Assembly (NCBI GenBank): GCA_003242955.1
Contig: QJPH01000377.1
Location: forward strand, 1 to 34,536
Reading direction: 5' to 3'
DNA from: Candidatus Methylumidiphilus alinenensis
GTDB taxonomy: Bacteria; Pseudomonadota; Gammaproteobacteria; Methylococcales; Methylococcaceae
Length of the DNA stretch: 34,536 nucleotides
Shown here: one piece after another, positions 1 through 8,532 of the stretch
How positions within the stretch are numbered: position 1 is the first letter of the stretch
Layout of the letters: each line of letters opens with the position of its first letter
Program-made: the position numbers and the translations under genes
The notes under the pieces: model-generated
The model's input: only the letters and a program-made list of their open reading frames with translations
The model's database searches: none
Told to the model about the DNA's origin: nothing

Positions 1-125
1 TGACGGGTCAGGATGGAACGGAAAGCCTCAAAGTCGGCACATCCTGCGGGCTGGCTCCATACCCCCGGATTACGCAGCAAGCGGCTCCATCCGGGCTTGT
101 CCTCGGAACCCCCAAAGCGACTCAC
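1..125 (-). CDS. Partial unknown protein downstream of pyrC'
   Basis: An open frame on the minus strand begins with GTG at 125, overlaps the pyrC' stop by four bases (GTGA), and stays open for 41 codons to the window edge. The visible N-terminus begins [17 protein letters not shown] and is rich in Trp, Gly and Arg. I do not recognise the family. The four-base overlap is the same coupling seen between pyrB and pyrC', which suggests it is the next gene of the operon. It is too short to assign a function, and it could be a chance open frame. Confidence 0.4.
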   Translation of the reverse strand, partial: MSRFGGSEDKPGWSRLLRNPGVWSQPAGCADFEAFRSILTR

Positions 126-1405
126 AAACTATGCACCACGCGCCCCCCAAGCAGCGTCTTGGTCACGCGCCCCTTGAACGCTGATCCATAAAACGGCGAG
201 TTGACACCCCGGCTAAGCCAGTCGGTCCCCGATGCGGTCCATTCCAAGCTAGGATCGAACAGGCAGATATCCGCTTTTGCCCCGACACTGAGTGTTCCGG
301 CATCCAAGCCCATGATGGTAGCGGGGCCGTGGGCCAAGCGGGCAATGGCACTGGATAAATCCAAGACCCCTGACTCGACCAATTGTAAGGCGAGCGGCAA
401 CAAGGTTTCCAACGAGGATATGCCGGGTTCAGTGGCAGGGAAGGCATCCAGTTTGGCGTTCGGGTCGTGGGGCTGGTGATCGGAACAAATGGCCTGGAGG
501 ATTCCTGCCGCCAAACCTTCGCGCAAGGCATCACGATCCGCCAACGCCCGGAAGGGCGGGTTGACATGGGCATTGGCATCGAAGCCATCCACTGCGTGTT
601 CGGTCAAGTGCAATTGGTGGATGGCGACATCGGCACTGACCTTGACTCCACGGCTTTGGGCTTCGGCTATCATCGCCACCGCACGCGCACAACTGAGTTG
701 GCCGAAGTGGACCCGCGCCTGGGTCTGCTCGGCTAGCACGAGTGTCTGGGCCACGGCGACGGTTTCCGCCGAGTAAGGAATGACCGGCAGGCCCAGCCGG
801 CTACTGACCGCGCCGTCATGGGCGCAACCCCGGTTGCGCAACGCAGGCTCTTCGGGGCGAACGATCACGAGCAGTCCGCAGTTTGCCGCATATTCCAAAG
901 CCCGCCGAAGAACCAAGAGGTTTTCCATTGGCGCATAGGCATTGCTAACGGCAAAACAACCCGCTCCCTTCAGCGCCATCATCGAACAAAGTTCCTTGCC
1001 CAGTAAACCCCTCGTCAGTGCTCCAATCGGGATGACTCTAGCCTTGCCTGCCCCATCTGCCCGTTCCCTAAGCAAGTTGACCAGTGCCGGCGTGTCGATG
1101 ACGCGGCGAGTGTCGGGGGGGCAGCACAATGTGGTCACGCCCGCCGCCGCCGCCGCCGCAGTTTCGCTGGCGATGGTGGCCTTGTGTTCCTGGCCTGGTT
1201 CGCGCAGCCGGACGCACAAATCGACAAAACCAGGGCATACAATCTGGCCTTGGGCATCAATTTCTTGATTGGCTGCAAATCCTTTGGGTACATCGCCCAC
1301 CGCTTCGATTTTACCATCGGCAATGCACACCGAAACGGATGCATCCACGCCGTTGGCCGGGTCGATGACCCTCCCACCTCTAATGATTATTTTTTCGCCG
1401 ATCAT
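122..1405 (-). CDS. pyrC': Dihydroorotase-like protein PyrC', probably non-catalytic
   Basis: This 427-residue amidohydrolase-fold protein is closest in layout to the dihydroorotase homologue encoded after pyrB in Pseudomonas. Active dihydroorotases carry an HxH zinc motif just before LREPG. Here the motif reads [10 protein letters not shown], with Cys64 and Arg66 in place of the two histidines. The later SDHQPH segment is kept. In Pseudomonas such PyrC' proteins have no activity but are needed to assemble the aspartate carbamoyltransferase dodecamer, and I infer the same role here. The start codon overlaps the pyrB stop by four bases, so the two are translationally coupled. A separate active pyrC should exist elsewhere in the genome. 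Confidence 0.9.
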   Translation of the reverse strand: MIGEKIIIRGGRVIDPANGVDASVSVCIADGKIEAVGDVPKGFAANQEIDAQGQIVCPGFVDLCVRLREPGQEHKATIASETAAAAAAGVTTLCCPPDTRRVIDTPALVNLLRERADGAGKARVIPIGALTRGLLGKELCSMMALKGAGCFAVSNAYAPMENLLVLRRALEYAANCGLLVIVRPEEPALRNRGCAHDGAVSSRLGLPVIPYSAETVAVAQTLVLAEQTQARVHFGQLSCARAVAMIAEAQSRGVKVSADVAIHQLHLTEHAVDGFDANAHVNPPFRALADRDALREGLAAGILQAICSDHQPHDPNAKLDAFPATEPGISSLETLLPLALQLVESGVLDLSSAIARLAHGPATIMGLDAGTLSVGAKADICLFDPSLEWTASGTDWLSRGVNSPFYGSAFKGRVTKTLLGGRVVHSL

Positions 1406-2382
1406 GATGCCGCTCCAACATTCGCCACACCGTGACTGCCAAGCACCATGGACATCACCGCCATTCGCACGGCTATGCCGTTGCCTACTTGTTGCAAAAT
1501 GACCGATTGTGGGCCGTCAGCCACCCGCGAGTCGATTTCGACACCGCGGTTGATCGGGCCTGGATGCATGACGATGGCGTTTGGGTTCGCCTTGGCCAAA
1601 CGCTCGCCAGTCAAGCCGAAGTAGGTGAAGTATTCGTGTTCGCTAGGTAGAAAGGCGCCGCTCATCCGCTCTTTTTGCAAACGCAACATGACAATCACAT
1701 CCACCCCGGATAAACCTTGGTCTAAATCATGGAAAACGTTAACCCCCAAGCCTGAAACATCGGCCGGCAATAGGGTTTTTGGCGCGACGACACGCACTTC
1801 CGCCGCGCCTAAGGTATTCAGGGCGAGTATTTCCGAGCGAGCTACCCGGGAATGGAGGATGTCGCCTACGATAGCCACCTTGAGCTTGGAAAAGTCACCC
1901 TTGCATTGGCGTATGGTGAACATGTCCAGCATCGCTTGGGTAGGATGGGAATGGCTTCCGTCACCCGCATTGACGACGCTGATATGAGGCGCTACATGGC
2001 GGGCGATGAAGTGGGCCGCACCGCTGGCCTCATGGCGCACGACAAACATGTCCACATGCATGGCCTCAATGTTGCGGATAGTGTCCAACAGGCTCTCGCC
2101 TTTGGATGTGGCCGAGTTGGCAATGTTGACGTTAAGCACGTCGGCCGATAAGCGCTTGGCCGCCAATTCAAAGGTATTGCGGGTACGGGTGCTATTTTCA
2201 AAAAAGAGGTTCACAATGGTCTTGCCGCGCAACAAAGGCACTTTTTTCACCTGCTGTTCGGTTACGCTGCTGAAGGATTCGGCGACATCCATGATGCGCA
2301 CCAGCAACTTGCGGTTCAATCCGTCAATAGTCAGGAAATGCCGCAACCTCCCTGCCGCGTCGAATTGAATGGATTTGTTCAC
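1402..2382 (-). CDS. pyrB: Aspartate carbamoyltransferase catalytic subunit PyrB
   Basis: It catalyses carbamoyl phosphate plus L-aspartate to N-carbamoylaspartate, the committed step of pyrimidine synthesis in the cytoplasm. At 326 residues it is slightly longer than the roughly 310-residue E. coli enzyme, as expected for the Pseudomonas-type (class A) enzyme. The carbamoyl phosphate motif STRTR is at about residues 64-68, preceded by FFEN, and the [11 protein letters not shown] motif lies near the C-terminus. The gene sits 17 bases after pyrR and overlaps pyrC' by four bases. No pyrI regulatory subunit is present, which fits a PyrB-PyrC' complex. Confidence 0.97.
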   Translation of the reverse strand: MNKSIQFDAAGRLRHFLTIDGLNRKLLVRIMDVAESFSSVTEQQVKKVPLLRGKTIVNLFFENSTRTRNTFELAAKRLSADVLNVNIANSATSKGESLLDTIRNIEAMHVDMFVVRHEASGAAHFIARHVAPHISVVNAGDGSHSHPTQAMLDMFTIRQCKGDFSKLKVAIVGDILHSRVARSEILALNTLGAAEVRVVAPKTLLPADVSGLGVNVFHDLDQGLSGVDVIVMLRLQKERMSGAFLPSEHEYFTYFGLTGERLAKANPNAIVMHPGPINRGVEIDSRVADGPQSVILQQVGNGIAVRMAVMSMVLGSHGVANVGAAS

Positions 2383-2399
2383 GTCATTCCTACCTTAGT

Positions 2400-2906
2400 T
2401 TACGAGCAATGAATGCTTAATGCCAAAGGGTCTGGCCCGGACAATTTTATTTTTTCATCCGGCCCGAGGTCTATCCTGCCGCCTATGCAATCGGCCTGCA
2501 CAGGAATTTGTCTGCCGTCCCGCTCGATTAAAACCCCCAACACGATCTGTGCCGGACGTCCGTAATCGAAAATCTCGTTCAAAGCCGCTCGTATTGTCCT
2601 ACCGGTATAGAGCACATCGTCGATCAGGATAATGTCGCGCCCCTCCACTCGAAACGGAAGGTTGCTCGGCAAGACCCGCGGATGGATTCCTATCTGGGAA
2701 AAGTCGTCGCGGTAAAACGAAATGTTTAGCAACCCCAAAGGATCATGCAAACCGAGCCTACTGTGGAGTTTTTCGGCTATCCATCCGCCACCCGTGTGAA
2801 TGCCAATCATTAACGGATCGTGCAGTTCGCGCCGGGTGATTTCGGCCACCAGCCCGGTATGCAACCGGTCTAACATTTTTTCAACGCTCAATTGGAAGTC
2901 AACCAT
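2400..2906 (-). CDS. pyrR: PyrR bifunctional regulator / uracil phosphoribosyltransferase
   Basis: This 168-residue type I phosphoribosyltransferase-fold protein has the PRPP-binding signature IILIDDVLYTGRT at about residues 92-104. PyrR proteins sense UMP/PRPP and control pyr genes, and many also convert uracil to UMP. I chose the ATG at 2906 because a purine-rich GGAAAGG sequence precedes it and the N-terminus MVDFQLSVEKML matches the expected family start. An upstream ATG at 2930 would add eight residues. The gene overlaps the end of ruvX by eight bases and lies directly before pyrB. I see no obvious attenuator between pyrR and pyrB, where only 17 bases remain. Confidence 0.93.
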   Translation of the reverse strand: MVDFQLSVEKMLDRLHTGLVAEITRRELHDPLMIGIHTGGGWIAEKLHSRLGLHDPLGLLNISFYRDDFSQIGIHPRVLPSNLPFRVEGRDIILIDDVLYTGRTIRAALNEIFDYGRPAQIVLGVLIERDGRQIPVQADCIGGRIDLGPDEKIKLSGPDPLALSIHCS

Positions 2907-3363
2907 TTTTTTGCCTTTCCTGTTGTGCAATATGTTCCAGCCAACTCTGTAAGATCAACTGGGCGGCCAGAATGTCCCGCACCGTGGCAAAGCCTGTCGA
3001 ATGCTTGGCCCGACTCTGATAAAACAGACTTTTGGATTCGACGGTGGATAGGGTTTCGTCCATAGTATAAACCGGCAAGCGGAAACGGCCTTCAAGTTGG
3101 CGTGAAAATTTAAGAATTTGTGGGGTGATAGGGTTTTCTGTGCCATCTTCTTGGTAAGACAGCCCGACAACCAACCCGCAGGGTTGCCAAGCATCGACTA
3201 GCCTGCCTATAGCCTCCCATCGTGCCAGTTTGCCCAATGTCGGAATCGTCGCCAGACCGTTACTGGTGCATGTCAATCTTTGTCCCACGGCTACACCGAT
3301 GTGCTTTTCGCCGTAGTCGAAGCCTAAATAAGTGCCTTGTTTTGGAGTGTGGGGGTCGGGCAT
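2899..3363 (-). CDS. ruvX: Putative Holliday junction resolvase RuvX/YqgF
   Basis: This is a 154-residue RNase H-fold protein of the YqgF/RuvX family. The first catalytic Asp lies in LGFDYGEKHIGVAVG (about D16), a middle motif is LVVGLSYQEDG, and the conserved MDETLST segment follows. Members are implicated in 16S rRNA end processing and possibly in Holliday junction resolution. I prefer the ATG at 3363; a further in-frame ATG at 3384 would add seven residues. In Pseudomonas the same gene precedes pyrR. The usual upstream partner yqgE is missing here, and gpsA lies upstream on the same strand. Confidence 0.92.
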   Translation of the reverse strand: MPDPHTPKQGTYLGFDYGEKHIGVAVGQRLTCTSNGLATIPTLGKLARWEAIGRLVDAWQPCGLVVGLSYQEDGTENPITPQILKFSRQLEGRFRLPVYTMDETLSTVESKSLFYQSRAKHSTGFATVRDILAAQLILQSWLEHIAQQERQKNG

Positions 3364-3392
3364 GGGGTTTTGACGGAATGTCAATTCGTAGT

Positions 3393-3411
3393 GGCGGGTT
3401 CCAAACCCGCC
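3393..3411. repeat. Short palindrome between gpsA and ruvX
   Basis: GGCGGGTT and AACCCGCC form a perfect 8-bp stem with a 3-base loop in the gap between the gpsA stop and the ruvX start. On the plus strand it is followed by CGGTTTTGTT, but both flanking genes are on the minus strand, where no T-tract follows. It is therefore more like a dispersed REP-type palindrome than the terminator of gpsA. Confidence 0.5.
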
Positions 3412-3439
3412 CGGTTTTGTTCAAAATGAGAATTTCTGG

Positions 3440-4441
3440 TTAATCCCCGGCTTCCTGCTTCGGTTCCCGTAGCAGCAGGTTGCGCACGGCCTCCATTGGC
3501 GAAAGCCCTTCATTGAGGATCAGATAAACCTGTTCGGTAATCGGCATGTCTACATGATGTGTTTTCGCCAAACGATGGATGATGCCAGCAGTCAGAACCC
3601 CTTCGATTTCTTGGCCGATTTGGGTGGCCACTTCTTCCCTAGGCAAGCCTTTTCCCATTCCCAAGCCAAATCGGCGGTTGCGCGATTGGTTGTCGGTGCA
3701 GGTCAAGATCAAATCACCCACACCGGCCAAGCCCATCAGCGTTTCCGGCTTGCCGCCCATTGCCAGCCCTAAGCGCATCATTTCGGCCAGACCGCGTGTA
3801 ATCAGTGCAGCCCTGGCATTGGCGGCGAAACCCAATCCGTCGGCCATGCCTGCCGCAATGGCAAGGACATTCTTGGTGGCCCCGCCTAGTTGGACACCGA
3901 TCATGTCATCGGTGGTGTAGGCGCGAAAGTGAGGGTTGCGCAAAAGCCCCGCCACAATCTCTGCAAAAACCCGGTTTTTTGATCCAACGGTAATCGCAGT
4001 AGGTTGGTTGGCGGCAACCTCACCAGCAAAGGTGGGACCTGAAAGCACTGCCGCCGGGGTGTCAGGGCCAAGTATTTCTTCCACGACCTCATGCAACATC
4101 TTCCCGCTTTGACACTCCAGACCCTTGGTAGCCCAAGCGATTTGCAGGGAACCAGACTTATGGCGCAGCTTGTGCAACAAATCACGAAAGGCGTGGCTGG
4201 GAACGACGATGAGAAGAATGGAGCTATCCTTGACTGCGCAATCCAGGTCGGAAGTGACGGCCAGATTGCCTGGAAAATAGGCTCCGGGCAGGTAACGCTG
4301 GTTGCAACGGTCCTTGCTTAGATTGGCGATATGACCGGCATCGCGCGCCCATAGGTTCACCGGGTGTCCGTTGCGAGCCAATAACACAGCCAAGGCCGTG
4401 CCCCAAGAACCCGCTCCGATCACAGCAACTGATTGAGGCAT
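3440..4441 (-). CDS. gpsA: Glycerol-3-phosphate dehydrogenase [NAD(P)+] GpsA
   Basis: It reduces dihydroxyacetone phosphate to sn-glycerol-3-phosphate for phospholipid synthesis. The dinucleotide-binding motif GAGSWGTALA opens the protein. LSGPTFAGEVA, the QLGGATKNVLAIAAG substrate-site region with its catalytic Lys, and GLAGVGDLILTC are all present. The length is 333 residues from the ATG at 4441, typical for the family. A TTG twelve bases further upstream is a less likely start. The gene follows secB by 24 bases on the same strand, the gpsA-secB linkage common in gammaproteobacteria. Confidence 0.96.
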   Translation of the reverse strand: MPQSVAVIGAGSWGTALAVLLARNGHPVNLWARDAGHIANLSKDRCNQRYLPGAYFPGNLAVTSDLDCAVKDSSILLIVVPSHAFRDLLHKLRHKSGSLQIAWATKGLECQSGKMLHEVVEEILGPDTPAAVLSGPTFAGEVAANQPTAITVGSKNRVFAEIVAGLLRNPHFRAYTTDDMIGVQLGGATKNVLAIAAGMADGLGFAANARAALITRGLAEMMRLGLAMGGKPETLMGLAGVGDLILTCTDNQSRNRRFGLGMGKGLPREEVATQIGQEIEGVLTAGIIHRLAKTHHVDMPITEQVYLILNEGLSPMEAVRNLLLREPKQEAGD

Positions 4442-4465
4442 GTGCCAAGGCAAACGTTAAGATGT

Positions 4466-4924
4466 TTAATTTATGGTATGTGGGCCTTGATTGGTTTGCT
4501 GTTGCAAATGCTGCATGTAGAGCGCGTCAAAGTTTACAGGTGCCAGCAGCAAGGGAGGGAAGCCTCCTTTGATGACTAAATCGGACACTGCTTCGCGGGC
4601 ATAAGGGAAAAGTATGGTGGGGCAATAGCTTCCTATCATCGCCGCCAATTCTTCTTCTGGGAATCCAGTGACGGTGAAGACGCCCGCTTGCGTCAATTCT
4701 GCCAGGTAGGCAGTCTTTTCCTCCAGTTTTACGGTAACGGTGACTGTCAGTCCGACTTCAAAAAGCCCATTCTCCAAGGCTTGGGCATTGCTTGCCAGAT
4801 TGAACTCTACTTTGGGTTCCCATTGTTGGGTGAAAATCACCGGTGAATTGGGGGTTTCGAAAGAAACATCCTTAAGATATAACTTTTGGATGACGAATTG
4901 TTTTTCCTGAGTTTCTTCTGCCAT
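4466..4924 (-). CDS. secB: Protein-export chaperone SecB
   Basis: This 152-residue acidic protein matches the SecB tetrameric chaperone that keeps preproteins unfolded and delivers them to SecA. Recognisable segments are IQKLYLKDVSFETPNSP near the start, the QAGVFTVTG core, and PYAREAVSDLVIKGGFPPL in the second half. The start at 4924 gives the usual family length. It lies 20 bases after the rhodanese gene and 24 bases before gpsA. The glutaredoxin gene grxC, often found between the rhodanese gene and secB, is absent. Confidence 0.96.
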   Translation of the reverse strand: MAEETQEKQFVIQKLYLKDVSFETPNSPVIFTQQWEPKVEFNLASNAQALENGLFEVGLTVTVTVKLEEKTAYLAELTQAGVFTVTGFPEEELAAMIGSYCPTILFPYAREAVSDLVIKGGFPPLLLAPVNFDALYMQHLQQQTNQGPHTIN

Positions 4925-4944
4925 TTTTCGTTCTCGAGTGTGGG

Positions 4945-5385
4945 TTACTTTTTATTCTTTTTTACTAAAGGAAGCTTTTGATCTTGCCAAGCCAGTACTC
5001 CACCATCCAGATGGTAGACTTGGTTGTAACCTTCCTTGACCAGTTGCTTGCAAGCTTCCTTTGACCGGGTTCCCTGCTGGCAATAGACAACAATTGGACT
5101 GTTCTTGAACGATTCAAGTTCATAGAGTTTTTCCTTTAGCCTGCCTAGCGTGATGTGCATTGCCCCTTCAATATGCCCCTTGGAATATTCGTTGGGTTCA
5201 CGCACATCAATTGTGATGGTTCCATCTTGATTGAGGAGTTCGACAGCACGGGCGGGCGTTGCTAATTTATATTTGCGGGTTAATGTGTCGAACAGATCAT
5301 GAATCAGCAGCACAGTCACAACGAAGTGACCGCTGCTTAGCATCATGTGGTTGTTAACGAATTGTAAGGTCCGATCAATTTCCAT
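4945..5385 (-). CDS. Rhodanese-like domain protein (YibN type)
   Basis: A single rhodanese domain spans about residues 40-140, with the active-site loop YCQQGTRS (Cys102). This is the persulfide-forming Cys of sulfurtransferases. A hydrophobic stretch FVVTVLLI at about residues 21-28 could be a short N-terminal membrane anchor, as in YibN-type proteins, though it carries a His and is weak. The protein is 146 residues and heads the rhodanese-secB-gpsA cluster. Its substrate is unknown. A role in membrane protein export or thiol chemistry is suggested by context only. Confidence 0.85.
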   Translation of the reverse strand: MEIDRTLQFVNNHMMLSSGHFVVTVLLIHDLFDTLTRKYKLATPARAVELLNQDGTITIDVREPNEYSKGHIEGAMHITLGRLKEKLYELESFKNSPIVVYCQQGTRSKEACKQLVKEGYNQVYHLDGGVLAWQDQKLPLVKKNKK

Positions 5386-5515
5386 TCATTTGCCTTCGAT
5401 AGTTTTCTTGGTAGTTTGCGAGGTGCTTAATGTGCGATTGGAATGCATGGCCTGTTTTGTCTTGTGTATAAATAACTGATGTTACGCCTAACCCGACCTA
5501 CGGTCTTTTGCCAAA

Positions 5516-5671
5516 ATGACAATTGCTGCGGACATTGGCGCTAGAGTACGCGACGAACAAGGCAAAAACCGTTACAATGGCAAACATGAACTTACAGAAT
5601 TCGGTGTGGATGCGGAACAAATTGTTTCTCGATCTCCTCCAACTGACAAGTCACTTGAGTTCGCCCACTGA
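5516..5671 (+). CDS. Possible small or remnant ORF of unknown function
   Basis: An ATG-to-TGA frame of 51 codons starts MTIAADIGARVRDEQGKNRY and ends SLEFAH. Its composition is protein-like, being rich in charged residues with no low-complexity runs. However, its start lies inside a short sequence that recurs elsewhere in the window, and no clear ribosome-binding site precedes it. I do not recognise it. It may be the remnant of a larger gene or a chance frame. Confidence 0.2.
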   Translation: MTIAADIGARVRDEQGKNRYNGKHELTEFGVDAEQIVSRSPPTDKSLEFAH

Positions 5672-5690
5672 TTATACTTTAGAACGGGCA

Positions 5691-5719
5691 TTGTCCTAAA
5701 CCCGTTGGGCGGTTAAATT
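5691..5719 (+). promoter_or_regulatory. Weak sigma70-like promoter before the protease gene
   Basis: TTGTCC (5691-5696) and TAAATT (5714-5719) are separated by 17 bases and match the -35 and -10 consensus at four positions each. The downstream gene starts 25 bases later. The assignment is by eye. Confidence 0.3.
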
Positions 5720-5744
5720 TTAATTTCTGAGTGACAGAAAACAC

Positions 5745-7049
5745 ATGTTAAATCAAAAAAATCTTCTCCTAGTTGCCTTGGGGGCCGCATTGGGTGGCCT
5801 GATTGTTGTCGGCGGCAATGTTTACGCCGAACGCGAGGCTTCGGAGTCGAACACTATTCCCTACGAAGGGTTGAAAACCTTCTCCGAGGTTTACGGGCGT
5901 ATTCGCCAAGATTATGTGGAACCTGTGCCTGATAGCAAGTTGCTTGAAGATGCCATACGTGGCATGTTGTCAGGGCTTGACCCCCATTCCTCCTACCTCG
6001 ACCAAGAGCAATACAATGAATTGAAAGTCGGCACTACCGGGCAGTTCGGTGGTTTGGGAATAGAGGTTGGCATGGAAAATGGCTTTATTAAGGTCATTTC
6101 CCCGATTGATGACACGCCGGCGCAAAAGGCCGGTGTCAAAGCGGGCGACCTCATCATCCGTCTGGACGACAAGCCGGTTAAGGGAATGAGCCTAAACGAC
6201 GCAGTCAAGACCATGCGTGGCGAGCCGGGAAGCGTAATTTCACTGACCGTCGTGCGTGAAGGGGTCGAACAACCGCTGAAAATTAAGATTGTCCGCGATA
6301 TCATCAAGGTCAAAAGCGTTAAAAGCCGGTTGCTTGAAGATGGCTATGGCTATGTGCGCATCACTAGTTTCCAGGCCAAGACCGGTGAAAGCATGGTTGA
6401 TGCGATCAACGAACTGAAGAAAAACGGCGAACTGAAAGGCTTGGTGCTAGACTTGCGGAACAACCCGGGCGGCGTGTTGAACGCTGCAGTGTCAGTCAGC
6501 GACGCTTTTTTGGATAGCGGTAAGATTGTTTACACTGATGGACGCATCGAAGACTCAAAGATGACATTTAACGCCACGCCAGGCGACATTCTAAAAGATG
6601 CCCCCATAGTGGTGTTGATTAACTCTGGTTCGGCCTCTGCTTCCGAAATTGTGGCAGGGGCATTACAGGACCAAAAGCGAGCGATAATCATGGGTGAAAA
6701 AACCTTTGGCAAGGGTTCGGTCCAGACTATCCTGCCGACGAGTAATGGGGGGGCAGTGAAGTTGACCACGGCGCGTTACTACACACCATCGGGCCGTTCC
6801 ATCCAGGCTGAAGGCATCACCCCGGATGTGCCGATTTCGAAGGTTAAATTGGAAGCCTTGTCGCAATCCGAATTTGGCCCAATAAAGGAATCCGACTTGG
6901 CGAATCACTTGAACAACGAAAAGTCTACCAAGAAGGGCGAACAGAAATCTGATGAAAAGCCCGAAGATGCTTTGGCGATGCAGGACTTTCCGCTTAACGA
7001 GGCGCTGAACTTGCTCAAGGGCATTAATATTGTCAAGCGCTCCAAGTGA
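5745..7049 (+). CDS. Carboxy-terminal processing protease (S41 family)
   Basis: This 434-residue periplasmic serine protease of the CtpA/Prc type removes C-terminal peptides from exported proteins. An N-terminal signal or anchor covers about residues 6-27. A PDZ domain spans about residues 100-180 (GLGIEVGMENGFIKVISP). The S41 catalytic domain follows, with GSASASEI (nucleophile likely Ser298) and GEKTFGKGSVQT (general base likely Lys323). The C-terminal tail is rich in Lys and Glu. It opens a plus-strand run leading to the methyltransferase and min genes. It is shorter than E. coli Prc and belongs to the CtpA-like subgroup. Confidence 0.95.
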   Translation: MLNQKNLLLVALGAALGGLIVVGGNVYAEREASESNTIPYEGLKTFSEVYGRIRQDYVEPVPDSKLLEDAIRGMLSGLDPHSSYLDQEQYNELKVGTTGQFGGLGIEVGMENGFIKVISPIDDTPAQKAGVKAGDLIIRLDDKPVKGMSLNDAVKTMRGEPGSVISLTVVREGVEQPLKIKIVRDIIKVKSVKSRLLEDGYGYVRITSFQAKTGESMVDAINELKKNGELKGLVLDLRNNPGGVLNAAVSVSDAFLDSGKIVYTDGRIEDSKMTFNATPGDILKDAPIVVLINSGSASASEIVAGALQDQKRAIIMGEKTFGKGSVQTILPTSNGGAVKLTTARYYTPSGRSIQAEGITPDVPISKVKLEALSQSEFGPIKESDLANHLNNEKSTKKGEQKSDEKPEDALAMQDFPLNEALNLLKGINIVKRSK

Positions 7050-7110
7050 GACACATACCAATAACAACAATCTCCCTGTAAAGGGATGTCATCCCTAAAG
7101 GTTAGGAAAA

Positions 7111-7731
7111 ATGCAGCTAGAATCCATTTTAGAATCGTATGCACGCTATGCTCCAGTTTATGACCACACTTTTGGTTGGCTGTTGAGTTTTCGTGGACGT
7201 TCCATGGCTGCCGGTGTAACCAACCATAGCCCCGGCAAGATTTTGGAAGTGGGTGTAGGCACCGGTATCGGCCTTCCTTACTATCGGCATGAGCATCAGG
7301 TGCATGGTATTGACATTTCCCCACATATGTTGGACAGGGCGAAAAAAAGAGTTCACCGCAAGCGCTTAGGCAACGTTACGCAATTGACCATCATGGACGC
7401 GCGCAAGCTGCAATTTGCCGATAATAGTTTTGATGCGGTGGTGGCGGCTTATGTGATGTCCGTGGTGCCCGAACCTGAAAAGGTCATCCGGGAGATCGAA
7501 CGAGTTTGCAGACCAGGCGGGGATGTGATCATCGTGAACCACTTTGCATCGGAAAAAGGTGTCCGTCGGGGCGTGGAAAGATTGCTGGCGCCTTTATCCA
7601 ATAAATTAGGCTGGCGGCCCGACATGCCGGTGGAAGAAGTCCTCTCACACACTCATCTTCAAGAAGTGTCGCGCCACTCTCTTCCGCCAATGGGGTTGTT
7701 CACCCTGTTGCATTTGAGGAAAGTACTATGA
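7111..7731 (+). CDS. SAM-dependent methyltransferase, PmtA-like
   Basis: This 206-residue class I methyltransferase has the SAM-binding motif ILEVGVGTGIGLP at about residues 44-56. The acidic loop VHGIDISPHML and the motif DAVVAAYVMSVVPEP follow. Overall it resembles the bacterial phosphatidylethanolamine N-methyltransferase (PmtA) group, so a lipid substrate is plausible. Sequence alone cannot separate it from related small-molecule methyltransferases. It lies 61 bases after the protease gene and 47 bases before minC. Confidence 0.82.
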   Translation: MQLESILESYARYAPVYDHTFGWLLSFRGRSMAAGVTNHSPGKILEVGVGTGIGLPYYRHEHQVHGIDISPHMLDRAKKRVHRKRLGNVTQLTIMDARKLQFADNSFDAVVAAYVMSVVPEPEKVIREIERVCRPGGDVIIVNHFASEKGVRRGVERLLAPLSNKLGWRPDMPVEEVLSHTHLQEVSRHSLPPMGLFTLLHLRKVL

Positions 7732-7739
7732 TTTCGATG

Positions 7740-7748
7740 TGATATAAT
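7740..7748 (+). promoter_or_regulatory. Extended -10 promoter for minC
   Basis: TGATATAAT is a perfect extended -10 element (TGN plus TATAAT). It lies 30 bases before the minC ATG and just after the methyltransferase stop. No good -35 hexamer is needed for this promoter class, and none is seen at the right spacing. It suggests that minCDE has its own promoter. Confidence 0.55.
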
Positions 7749-7778
7749 TTTTCAACTATTACTGTCCGAAAGTACGAA

Positions 7779-8504
7779 ATGCCAGTCACCCACAGTGAGT
7801 CCGTCGAGTTTTCCCAGACATTTGAAATAAAAAGCGGTGCCGTCAACCTGCCTGTACTGAAGCTTTTGACCAGCGATGTGGGGAAGTTATCTTCACAACT
7901 TCGGTTGAAGGTCAGCCAAGCACCGGATTTTTTTCGCAATGCGCCCATGGCGATTGATTTGCACAATCTTGTCGATCCCAATGCGGAAATCGACTTCGTA
8001 GCTTTAGTTAGGGCAATGCGAAATTGTGGCTTGGTTCCCGTGGGGTTCTGTGGCGGTTTTGAAAAACACCACCAAGCGGCTCAGGCGGCTGGTCTTTCGT
8101 CTTTGACCCTTGCACGTCAAGAGCCGCCGCAACAGCCTCAAGCGACCCCAACCAAACCAAAAGTGCTGCCTGAAGAGGTGCATTCTAGAATCGTCGAGCA
8201 GCCGGTCCGTTCAGGACAGCGCATTTATGTACCCGGTGGGGATTTGGTGGTGATGTCCCAAGTCAGCGCGGGCGCTGAAATCATGGCCGACGGCAATATC
8301 CATGTTTATGGCACTCTTCGCGGGCGTGCACTGGCGGGCGTGCAGGGTAATCTTGATTGCCGTATTTTCTGCCAGGACTTGCAGGCAGAGCTGGTGGCCG
8401 TAGGCGGCCACTATAGGATTAGCGAAAACATAGACGATTCCCTCCGGGGTGTCCCGGTGCAGATTTATTTACAGGACCAGTCTTTAATTATCGAAAGAAT
8501 TTAG
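7779..8504 (+). CDS. minC: Septum site-determining protein MinC
   Basis: MinC blocks FtsZ polymerisation away from midcell and is recruited to the membrane by MinD. The 241-residue protein has the N-terminal FtsZ-inhibiting domain (about residues 10-105) and a linker rich in Pro and Gln. The C-terminal beta-helix domain contains VRSGQRIYVPGGDLVV and GNIHVYGTLRGRALAG, which bind MinD and dimerise. minD begins 28 bases later and minE directly after, giving the standard minCDE order. Confidence 0.97.
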   Translation: MPVTHSESVEFSQTFEIKSGAVNLPVLKLLTSDVGKLSSQLRLKVSQAPDFFRNAPMAIDLHNLVDPNAEIDFVALVRAMRNCGLVPVGFCGGFEKHHQAAQAAGLSSLTLARQEPPQQPQATPTKPKVLPEEVHSRIVEQPVRSGQRIYVPGGDLVVMSQVSAGAEIMADGNIHVYGTLRGRALAGVQGNLDCRIFCQDLQAELVAVGGHYRISENIDDSLRGVPVQIYLQDQSLIIERI

Positions 8505-8532
8505 ACGCTTCATACCAATTGGAGGAGAGTTA

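Larger units (their letters stand above)
5386..5744. other. Intergenic region between divergent rhodanese and protease genes
   Basis: This 359-base gap contains a copy of a 19-base dispersed motif (GCCAAAATGACAATTGCTG at 5510-5528), an unassigned 51-codon open frame (5516-5671), and a weak candidate promoter for the downstream protease (5691-5719). I see no RNA gene or terminator in it. Confidence 0.5.
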
